Translations under genes and position numbers: made by a program
Assembly: GCA_020850915.1 (NCBI GenBank)
Contig: JADZDV010000066.1
Location: 1-9,705, forward strand
DNA length: 9,705 bases
Source of the DNA: Chloroflexota bacterium
GTDB taxonomy: Bacteria > Chloroflexota > UBA6077 > JADZDV01
Direction of reading: 5' to 3'
In this document: positions 1 through 6,238 of the stretch, in pieces
Layout of the letters: the number at the start of each line of letters is the position of its first letter
Position numbering within the stretch: position 1 is the stretch's first letter
The notes under the pieces: generated by a model
Told to the model about the DNA's origin: nothing
The model's input: the letters and a program-made list of their open reading frames with translations, nothing else
Databases searched by the model: none

Positions 1-1142
1 ATCGTCTCCCTGGTGGGCCGGCTCTTATCGTCCAGCTTGAAGTGCCCGCCGTCATGGCAGCGGAAGCAGCCGGCGTTGTCCTTGTGCCCCAGGTAGTTGG
101 GATAGTTCTGGTAGCTGGCGGCCATCTCAGGACTCGCTACGATGCCGTACAGCTCCTCGAGCTGCTCCTCGGCCGCGGTGATCTGCTTCAGCTTCTCGGA
201 GTACACCTCCGGATAGTTCTCATGGTAGTAGTCCGCGAGCTGGCCGATGCCGGCCGCGGCCTCGTCGGTCGAGCCGTACGTGACGGCGAGGAGCTGGAGG
301 CTCTGCTTCTTGATGTACGGCAGCGTCCGATCGATCCTGCCGGTGGCGAGCGCGTCGTCCACGGCACGCTCCGGCGAGAGGAACTCGTGGCCGACCCGGT
401 TGTGACAGCTCAGACAAGTCATCCGCTGGAGGTGCTCGGAGCCGCGGGCTTCCGCGATGGCGTCTGAAGACTCGTCCGCCTTGATGAGGCTGGTCGAGGC
501 GTACTCCGTCACGGTGCCGTCCGGAGCCTGCACCCGGACGTAGTCGATCGCACGCGCGGTCACATCCTTGCCCAGCAGCTCCACGTTCGACTTGACGTGC
601 CAGTGGATGCCGCGATCCCGCCCCGGGGCGACGTCCGCCAGCTTGACGACCAGCGCCACCTCAGTGGGGGTGTTGGTGGCGTCCTGGGCGAAGTAGGTGC
701 GCGTGTCCAGCCGATCGCGGCCGGTGGGCGCCTCCTTGTGGCAGCGGCCACAGCTCTCCTGCCCCTTGACCATGCCGTGGGCGGCTGGTGGAATGGGGCG
801 CGGGTAGGTATTGCTGACCAGGTGCATGAGCTGGATCATGCCCTGCATCTTGGCGCTGATGAGGTCCGTGGGCGCGGGGCCGATATGGCACTCGGCGCAC
901 TCAACCGCCTTATGCGGCGAGAGCTCGTACGCCCGGAGCTCTGGCTTCATGGTGTGGCAGGAGCCACAGAACTCGGGAGTCTCCATCCAATTGAGCGAGA
1001 GCACCGTCCCGGCTGAGATCGCAAAGGCAACGGCCGCGACAACCGAGCCGAAGATGAGCATCCCGAGCCCGCGGCGGGGAGCGCCGGGCACGGCTTCCCG
1101 CGGTGGGGCTGGCGAGCGCCTGGGCCAGATACCGATGCGCAT
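1..1142 (-). CDS. NapC/NirT/NrfH-type multiheme membrane cytochrome c (3' end beyond window)
   Basis: This is probably a quinol-oxidising membrane cytochrome that feeds electrons to periplasmic or extracellular partners. The visible 380 residues begin with an Arg/Pro-rich cytoplasmic tail and one membrane helix (about residues 28-50). Heme 1 follows at once (C59-H63, CGSCHTM), and heme 2 is at C82-H86 after an S-x-H element. This FCxSCHxM...SxH...CxxCH layout is that of NrfH/NapC, where the Met after the first CXXCH can be a heme ligand. Further hemes are at C131-H135, C243-H247 and C359-H363. Residues 140-240 form a heme-free insert containing GIHWHV, which is not part of minimal NrfH. The reading frame is open at the left edge, so more hemes may follow. 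An in-frame TGA lies four codons upstream of the ATG at 1142, so this is the first possible start; its ribosome site is weak (AG-rich only). The gap to the heptaheme gene is 48 bases. The redox partner is inferred from context. Confidence 0.9.
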   Translation of the reverse strand, partial: MRIGIWPRRSPAPPREAVPGAPRRGLGMLIFGSVVAAVAFAISAGTVLSLNWMETPEFCGSCHTMKPELRAYELSPHKAVECAECHIGPAPTDLISAKMQGMIQLMHLVSNTYPRPIPPAAHGMVKGQESCGRCHKEAPTGRDRLDTRTYFAQDATNTPTEVALVVKLADVAPGRDRGIHWHVKSNVELLGKDVTARAIDYVRVQAPDGTVTEYASTSLIKADESSDAIAEARGSEHLQRMTCLSCHNRVGHEFLSPERAVDDALATGRIDRTLPYIKKQSLQLLAVTYGSTDEAAAGIGQLADYYHENYPEVYSEKLKQITAAEEQLEELYGIVASPEMAASYQNYPNYLGHKDNAGCFRCHDGGHFKLDDKSRPTRET

Positions 1143-1190
1143 GGCTCTTACTCACTCATCACCAGTCGGCCTGCGAATCACGCTCGGCCA

Positions 1191-2327
1191 TCAGAAGCTG
1201 TGGCAGTGCTGGCAGACTCCGCGGTTGTCCAGGCGCAGCAGAGAGCTTCGCGCATTGCCGCTGGGCCCAGACGCGCCGCCCGGCCAGGGCACAGAGCCGG
1301 AGTTCGTGGCCATCTTCGCCCCGGTGCCGTGGGCGACATGGCAGGCTTCACAGCCGGGATACGGCGCGAGCGTGAAGTCCGCCTTGTGGCAGCCGTAGCA
1401 CGCGCCACTGTCTCCGACGCTCGAAACGAGAGATTGGAAGGTCGACCAGTCAAACTGAGCGGTGATATGGCGATAGGCGAACACCGCGTCGCCTGACGTC
1501 GTCTGCGCGGGGTTGTTGTTGGGATCGAAGTGCGCCTCGTACCGGGTATGGCACTGGGTGCACCAGTACGTCACAGAGGCATACGTCCCTGTCCGGACTT
1601 CCAGTGAGCCAAACTTGTTGTAGGCATGCTGGTCCCAGTAGCTGCCGCTCTTCCCCTGGTTGGAGTCTGAGATGGTGTACTGCTTCGTGTTCAGGTCGGG
1701 AACGTCGACGCTCGCGTGGGGCGTGTCGGTGCCGTTGTTGAACAGCACCTGCCCTCCCCCACCGCTGCCCTTCAGCAGGCGATAGGTTGGTGCGCCGTTC
1801 GGGCCAGAGCCGCCGTGCGGATTGTGACAGCTCGTGCAGGTGAGCGGGGTCTGCAGGGCGCCCGTGTTCGAGCTGCTGCTGACGCTCCCATAGCCCCAGA
1901 CAGTATTCGAGCCGCCGGTAATCATGTGGCTGGAGGTGACCGGCACCGAGGACGCCCCGTCTCCGAGGTCCGTGTTCATCTTGGCCTGGCTGAACCCGCC
2001 GCCGAGAAGGGGCTTGTTGTTCGACGTATCCACGCCGTTCTGCACGTCTGTCGTGGCGCCCAGGCCGGCGCTGTGGCAGGTGTAGCAGAACGCGCTCATG
2101 TCCGAGCCGGTGGTTGCTGACTTGAGCAGGTGGCTGCCCGGCGCGGTGTGCGTTCGGTGACAGGCGGCGCACGCATCCGTCGAGAGCGTGAACGTGCCGC
2201 TGTGCACGCCATTGTCCGCGTACGCGGCGCCGGGCTGGCTCACTACCAGGAGCAGGCCGACGCCCGCTGCCAGGAGAAGCAGGGCGAGCTTGATGCGCCG
2301 GCCATGGTCGTCCGCCGTCGAAGCCAT
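1191..2327 (-). CDS. Secreted heptaheme cytochrome c (doubled-CXXCH type)
   Basis: This 378-residue protein is predicted to be an exported electron carrier. It has a signal peptide (residues 1-37, basic start, Leu-rich core, likely cleavage after AAYA). It has seven CXXCH sites at C53, C81, C164, C256, C310, C326 and C372. Eleven histidines outside these motifs in the mature chain are enough for bis-His ligation of all seven hemes. The first three sites read CHRxHTA, CYTCH and CHNPHGG. The last lies four residues from the C-terminus (CQHCHSF), after LDNRG. It is a clear paralogue of the hexaheme protein at 6239-7441, with which it shares CHNPHGG, TYRLL, WCxxCHTRY, SGDA, PWPG and DNRG blocks; it has one extra heme (C310). 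The frame also opens at an ATG at 2522, but that would place 65 atypical residues before the signal peptide. The ATG at 2327 has GGGAG nine bases upstream and is preferred. The terminal acceptor is unknown. Confidence 0.9.
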   Translation of the reverse strand: MASTADDHGRRIKLALLLLAAGVGLLLVVSQPGAAYADNGVHSGTFTLSTDACAACHRTHTAPGSHLLKSATTGSDMSAFCYTCHSAGLGATTDVQNGVDTSNNKPLLGGGFSQAKMNTDLGDGASSVPVTSSHMITGGSNTVWGYGSVSSSSNTGALQTPLTCTSCHNPHGGSGPNGAPTYRLLKGSGGGGQVLFNNGTDTPHASVDVPDLNTKQYTISDSNQGKSGSYWDQHAYNKFGSLEVRTGTYASVTYWCTQCHTRYEAHFDPNNNPAQTTSGDAVFAYRHITAQFDWSTFQSLVSSVGDSGACYGCHKADFTLAPYPGCEACHVAHGTGAKMATNSGSVPWPGGASGPSGNARSSLLRLDNRGVCQHCHSF

Positions 2328-2341
2328 CACCGCCTGCTCCC
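2325..2341 (-). promoter_or_regulatory. Ribosome binding site and start deciding the heptaheme N-terminus
   Basis: GGGAG at 2337-2341 lies nine bases before an ATG at 2327-2325, directly before a textbook signal peptide. The upstream in-frame ATG at 2522 overlaps the previous stop codon as TGATG but has no Shine-Dalgarno sequence. If coupling at 2522 were used, the signal peptide would be buried 65 residues inside the product. Confidence 0.6.
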
Positions 2342-2467
2342 GAGCGGCACCTCTCTCCGCCAGGGCACCAGTCGGGGGCGTCTGTGACGTCGCTGTGGCT
2401 CCGCCGGACAGCTTCCGCTTCGCGGACTGCGCGGAGTATCCGTCCAGAGGTACAACTTTGGTACGCA

Positions 2468-2491
2468 CTCGCCCTGCTCCTGTCGGGCGAG
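2468..2491 (-). other. Intergenic inverted repeat (possible RNA hairpin)
   Basis: A perfect seven-base inverted repeat, CTCGCCC and GGGCGAG with a ten-base loop, lies in the 194-base gap between the fusion gene and the preferred start of the heptaheme gene. No T-tract follows on the transcribed strand, so it is not a canonical terminator. It could be an RNA processing or stability element, or chance in GC-rich DNA. The rest of 2328-2521 shows no clear promoter. Confidence 0.25.
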
Positions 2492-2521
2492 CGGGGGTGA
2501 AGGACGCTGCGAGGGGACTCA

Positions 2522-5500
2522 TCAGGGCACCGCGTACTTGAACGGCTTGTAGGTCTGGGTCGTCGAGTCGAGCGTGACGTGCTCTTTACCGTGGCAGGTC
2601 AGGGCGCAGGTCTGGTTGACCGGGTCCCAGATCGGGGTCGGACCGAGCGTTGAGCCAGTGACGTTTGGCGCGAAGCTGACCAGCCGGGGATTGTTCTGGT
2701 CCGCCGCGTTGACTGCGCTGGTGGTACTGTGGGGTCGGAAGTGGCACTCCGCACACAGCGCGTTGCCCTGGCCGGCCCCCGCCGTGTCGATACTCGTGGC
2801 GATGCTGGTGTTCGCGGCGGGATTGGCGAAGAGCATGGTCGTGTGATGGCCGTGCCCCTGGAAGTCGGTATCCGCGCGCACGCTGCCGGAGGGATCGACA
2901 AACGGGGCTTCGCCGTGACACTGGTAGCAGAGCGCAAAGCTCGACGCTGTGTAGTTGGGAGAGGTGGCCCAGGGCAGGAGCAGCCGACCCTCGTAGCTGT
3001 TCATCAGCAGGCCGCGGTATCGGCTGGTGTGCGGCGACAGACGTCCGTCGGCCGGCGGCGGGGCGTTGGGATTGGCTAGCCGGTAGTTGCCGTGGCAGTT
3101 GACGCAACGGACCGGATCGCCGGTTGAAAAGTTCCAGAGCTTGAACGGGGACGTGGCCAGAGAGCTCAATTGCTGGGCGAGAGCGGGCGAGGCGTTCTTG
3201 CCCGCTCCTTCTACCGGGTGATACGAGGCATTGGCGGGATTGAGCTCCCTGCCTTTGTCGGTCACCTTTTCGGACGGAGTGGAGTAGCTCGGCAGTTGGG
3301 TGTAGCCGGAGTGGCATTTGAGGCACTGCTCGTATTCGTAGGTGATACCCGGGTCCTTGGTCTGCCAGGTGTAGCCGGGCGAGGTGCCCGCGCTGCCGTT
3401 GGAGATGGCGACGCCCGTGGTGTGGTAGATCGCCCCGGAGGCCGTCCAGCCGCTCGCGGTGAGCGTTGCGTCCAGGCTGGGATCGGCGCGGTGGGGGTTG
3501 TGGCAGTCGCCGCACTCGGAGTGGCGGCTCGAGACGCCCGCGAACTCGTCCTTCAGCTCGCTGGTGTGGCCGGAGTTGGACGCTGTCGCGGGGTGGGAGT
3601 AGAACGCGCTGCGCGTGCCGTCGTTCGCCGGCACGCTGCTGTCGCTGTACTCGGACTGGATATTCGCGCTGGCGCCGGAGCCGTCGTGGCACATGAAGCA
3701 GAGCACCGACTGGGGCTGGCCGGAGGTCAGGACGGGCTTGGTGATCGCCGTGTGCGGCCGGTGGCACAGTGCGCACTGGTCGGTGGTGGGCGAATAGGCC
3801 AGGTGCGGGTTGGTGTACGAGGGGGCGGCCAGCAACGACGCCGCGAAGAAGCTGACCCCGGCTGACGTATCGGCCGCATCCTGCGCGACCGGCGCGCTGC
3901 CGTCCCTCGGCCCGAGGGGGTCCGCGCTGGCAGCGGACGGGTCGGCGTCTGGCGCCTCGGCCCTGGTCGATCGGCGCCGCGGCCCGGAGCCCGAGCCGGA
4001 GACGTCGCGCCCGCGGTACTGCTGACGGCTGAGCATGAGTGCGGGCGCGACGCCCATCGTGAGCTTGACGGCCGGGATGCCGCCGATCGCGGTGCCCGCG
4101 TCGGTCAGACGGAAGAAGTAAGGCGTCGTCCAGGTGGCGCCGGCGGTGGCGCGCACGATGAATTCGATCTCGGTGTAGTCGCCGGCCCCGAGCGTCTGCC
4201 GCGGCGTCGGGTTCTCGGCGCTGAAGACGCTGCCGGGCTCCGGCTTGCCCAACCCGGCGCCCAGGCCAAAGGCGGTGGTGGGGATCGTCCGCGTCGCCGC
4301 GGCGCCAACCAGCCGGCTGACGTAGAAGGGTGACTCGGGGTCGTCTACGTTCAGGATCTGGAAGCTGCCGACCGGCTGGGTCGACCACTCGAGCCGCGGC
4401 GTCCACGTGACGGGCTTGCCGTCCAGGTTGGAGATCTGGAAGCGGAGGCGGATCGGCTCGAAGCGCTGCACGCCGTCCAACGGGGTGTCGATCGCGGCCA
4501 GCCAGTTGGCCGCGCCACCCGGTTTGTCGGCGCCGAAGCGGTAGTGGTCCGCGACGAGCGGGGTGCTCACGACGGCGGTCCACGGGTCGGCCGTGGCCAG
4601 GCCGCCGGTGAAGGTCAGGGAAGCCTGCCAGGTCATCGGCAGCGAGGAGGCGGCGGTTGGCGCGAGGAGCACGTAGGTCGCGCGGGCGGGCGTGCCGGCC
4701 GGGAGGTCGCCGACGGTCCAGCTCAGCTTCGAGGTGCTGGCGTCCAGCTTCGTGAGCGAGCCGCCCCCGGCGTTCACGACGGTCCACGACGCGGGGAACA
4801 CGTCGGACAGCACGGCGTTCTGGAACGCCACGTCCGACGCGGCTGCGAGCTGGAAGGTGGCCTGGACGCCCGGGCTGAAGCGCGTGAGGGCCACGGCGGG
4901 TCCGCTGCCGGTCGGCGCGGGCGTCGCGGTCGCCATCGCGGTGGCAACCGCGCGCCTGGCGCTCGGACTGGCGGCGCCGGCGCCGCTCGCGGTTGCGCCG
5001 CTGGTGGTCGTGAGCGTGCCGGCGCCGCTGGTGGAGGTGACTCCCGTACCGGTGCCGCCAACGGTTCGGTCGAACGTGACCCGCGGCGTAGCGCCCGGCG
5101 CGGTTCCGCTCTGCTGCCAGGGCTTGCCCCAGTAGTTCTTCAGGAAGGCCTGGGCGTAGGTGCCAGAACCAGCGTTGCCACAGTTGCAGCTCCAGGCAGC
5201 CACGCTGTCCAGGATGTCGCCTTTGGTGGTGCTGCCCAGCGAGGACCTGCCGTCGTAGAACATGCGTACGACGGCCATGGCGTAGTCCGCGTTGTAGGCG
5301 GTGGAGAGCGCGCTCATCGGGTAGCTGCCGGGCCAGCGCGTGCGCTTGACCTGGAGAATGCCAAAGCTCTGCTCGCCGTTGGGGAAGGCGCTGTCGCCGT
5401 AGTCCGTCTGGCCGCTATCACGGTCGTCCCGCTTGCTCTGATACCAGCTGGATTCGCCGACGGCCATCGCCTTGGCGATGTCCGGCCAGCCGAGATCGTC

Positions 5501-6133
5501 GAAGCTCCATTTCTTCGCGGCCCACTCGAGGATCTGCTCGGTCGTCCCCTGGCAATCGCCGGTTACCTGGCTGTAGTAGCTCTTGAAACTGCCGCCGAAG
5601 CTATCGCGCCAGCGCCAGGGCGGCCGCTGGGCCTGCGTCTGGTTGGCGTCGCGGTTCTCAGGACGGATCTCGGGGTAGCGCGGGATGTCGAGGCAGTTGC
5701 TGTCCGACCCGGTCGTGGTGTTCGTGGGCCCGGGTGTGGCGCCCGGCGTGGTGCCCGGCGTGGCGCCAGCCGCGGGGCTAGGCGTTGGGGCGGCGTTGCC
5801 ACCGGCTTGTGTCGGGGCGGGCGTTGGCGTGGGCGGCGCCGGGGTCGGCGTCGGGGTCGACCGGTTCCCGCCGCGGAGTCCCACGCCCTGGGTGGGGGTA
5901 GCCTTTGCGCCGCTCGTCGGTGTGGCGGCCGGCAGGGCGAGGGCAGGGCTGGCGGCGAGGAGCCCGCCGCCAGCCACCATGAGCGTTGTAGCCAGCACGA
6001 GCGCGACGAACGCGCCGCGCGCCAGCAGTCGAATTGCCCGGGCAGCCGATCCACCGGTCGGCGGCCTGGGGCGAGCCGCGGTGTCGTTTCCAGTTCTATT
6101 GGTGGGAGTGCTCCACTTCGTCGCCCTGTTCAT
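2522..6133 (-). CDS. Lysozyme/transglycosylase-like, beta-domain and octaheme cytochrome c fusion
   Basis: This 1203-residue exported protein joins a wall-active domain to a heme domain. In order: basic N-terminus and hydrophobic export segment (about 34-66, likely cleavage after ALA); Pro/Thr-rich spacer (70-145); lysozyme/SLT-like domain (about 195-335) with candidate catalytic E227 in GESSW, then SFGILQVK and YNADYA; Gly/Thr/Ala linker (341-412); DUF11-like beta domain (413-525); unrecognised beta-rich region (528-700); charged disordered linker (706-757); then the heme domain. Heme sites are C787, C812, C874, C937, C1010, C1069, C1127 and an atypical CX3CH at C1176-H1181. Fourteen other histidines in that domain could ligate the eight hemes. 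The first three sites match the two neighbouring cytochromes. The frame is uninterrupted. The ATG at 6133 has a modest GGAAAG site nine bases upstream. A plausible role is anchoring or threading a multiheme conductor in peptidoglycan; this is inference. The enzyme domain may instead only bind glycan. Confidence 0.88.
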   Translation of the reverse strand: MNRATKWSTPTNRTGNDTAARPRPPTGGSAARAIRLLARGAFVALVLATTLMVAGGGLLAASPALALPAATPTSGAKATPTQGVGLRGGNRSTPTPTPAPPTPTPAPTQAGGNAAPTPSPAAGATPGTTPGATPGPTNTTTGSDSNCLDIPRYPEIRPENRDANQTQAQRPPWRWRDSFGGSFKSYYSQVTGDCQGTTEQILEWAAKKWSFDDLGWPDIAKAMAVGESSWYQSKRDDRDSGQTDYGDSAFPNGEQSFGILQVKRTRWPGSYPMSALSTAYNADYAMAVVRMFYDGRSSLGSTTKGDILDSVAAWSCNCGNAGSGTYAQAFLKNYWGKPWQQSGTAPGATPRVTFDRTVGGTGTGVTSTSGAGTLTTTSGATASGAGAASPSARRAVATAMATATPAPTGSGPAVALTRFSPGVQATFQLAAASDVAFQNAVLSDVFPASWTVVNAGGGSLTKLDASTSKLSWTVGDLPAGTPARATYVLLAPTAASSLPMTWQASLTFTGGLATADPWTAVVSTPLVADHYRFGADKPGGAANWLAAIDTPLDGVQRFEPIRLRFQISNLDGKPVTWTPRLEWSTQPVGSFQILNVDDPESPFYVSRLVGAAATRTIPTTAFGLGAGLGKPEPGSVFSAENPTPRQTLGAGDYTEIEFIVRATAGATWTTPYFFRLTDAGTAIGGIPAVKLTMGVAPALMLSRQQYRGRDVSGSGSGPRRRSTRAEAPDADPSAASADPLGPRDGSAPVAQDAADTSAGVSFFAASLLAAPSYTNPHLAYSPTTDQCALCHRPHTAITKPVLTSGQPQSVLCFMCHDGSGASANIQSEYSDSSVPANDGTRSAFYSHPATASNSGHTSELKDEFAGVSSRHSECGDCHNPHRADPSLDATLTASGWTASGAIYHTTGVAISNGSAGTSPGYTWQTKDPGITYEYEQCLKCHSGYTQLPSYSTPSEKVTDKGRELNPANASYHPVEGAGKNASPALAQQLSSLATSPFKLWNFSTGDPVRCVNCHGNYRLANPNAPPPADGRLSPHTSRYRGLLMNSYEGRLLLPWATSPNYTASSFALCYQCHGEAPFVDPSGSVRADTDFQGHGHHTTMLFANPAANTSIATSIDTAGAGQGNALCAECHFRPHSTTSAVNAADQNNPRLVSFAPNVTGSTLGPTPIWDPVNQTCALTCHGKEHVTLDSTTQTYKPFKYAVP
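2591..3775 (-). other. Octaheme domain of the fusion protein
   Basis: This covers residues 787-1181. Seven CXXCH sites are followed by one CX3CH. The first three (CALCHRPHTA, CFMCH, CGDCHNPH) match the first three hemes of both neighbouring secreted cytochromes in order and flanking residues. The remaining five are not readily alignable with those paralogues. Confidence 0.9.
5129..5551 (-). other. Lysozyme/lytic-transglycosylase-like domain of the fusion
   Basis: This covers residues about 195-335. A Glu in GESSW (E227) is followed by SFGILQVK (256-263) and by YNADYAMAVVR (280-290). These match the Glu-Ser, (S/F)G-x-(L/M)Q and Tyr-Asn landmarks of SLT/goose-type lysozyme folds, which cleave the MurNAc-GlcNAc bond. 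Cys194, Cys316 and Cys318 may form disulfides after export. The assignment rests on motif order only. Confidence 0.65.
5701..5926 (-). repeat. Low-complexity Pro/Thr repeat encoding a spacer
   Basis: This in-frame stretch encodes residues about 70-145 of the fusion protein, dominated by TPTP, APTP and TPGA units. It includes a 12-base tandem direct repeat at 5741-5752 and 5753-5764. Such spacers commonly cross the cell wall and may be glycosylated. The repeat is likely to vary in length between strains. Confidence 0.75.
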
Positions 6134-6194
6134 GGCAGTTGGCTTTCCGACGCGTCTTCGAACGACTTTCTTTAACTGCTATGCACTGCTCGGG

Positions 6195-6220
6195 CGGCGG
6201 CCGGCGAGCGCCAACCGCCG
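6195..6220 (-). other. GC-rich hairpin between hexaheme and fusion genes
   Basis: Six-base arms CGGCGG and CCGCCG enclose a second four-base pairing (GGCG with CGCC), separated by a two-base mismatch on each side. It lies in the 105-base gap just after the hexaheme stop. No T-run follows on the transcribed strand, so it is not a canonical intrinsic terminator. It could partially attenuate transcription or protect the upstream mRNA end, lowering output of the very large fusion gene. No experiment supports this. Confidence 0.35.
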
Positions 6221-6238
6221 TCCGGAGATGGCGTTAGA

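Noticed and set aside
2328..2522. N-terminal extension of the heptaheme gene to the ATG overlapping the preceding stop (TGATG)
   Set aside because: It has no Shine-Dalgarno site and puts 65 atypical residues before an obvious signal peptide; the ATG at 2327 has a good ribosome site.
2586..4787. A 733-codon minus-strand frame inside the fusion gene
   Set aside because: It is an Arg/Pro-rich shifted-frame image of the same strand; the heme motifs and domains all fall in the other frame.
4544..6175. A long plus-strand open frame of 543 codons opposite the fusion gene
   Set aside because: It is antisense to a gene with clear domains, has Gly/Arg/Ala-rich low-complexity content, and is expected from the codon bias of the GC-rich gene beneath it.
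6195..6220. The GC-rich hairpin as an intrinsic terminator ending the transcript after the hexaheme gene
   Set aside because: No T-tract follows it on the transcribed strand, so I kept it only as a possible attenuator or stability element.
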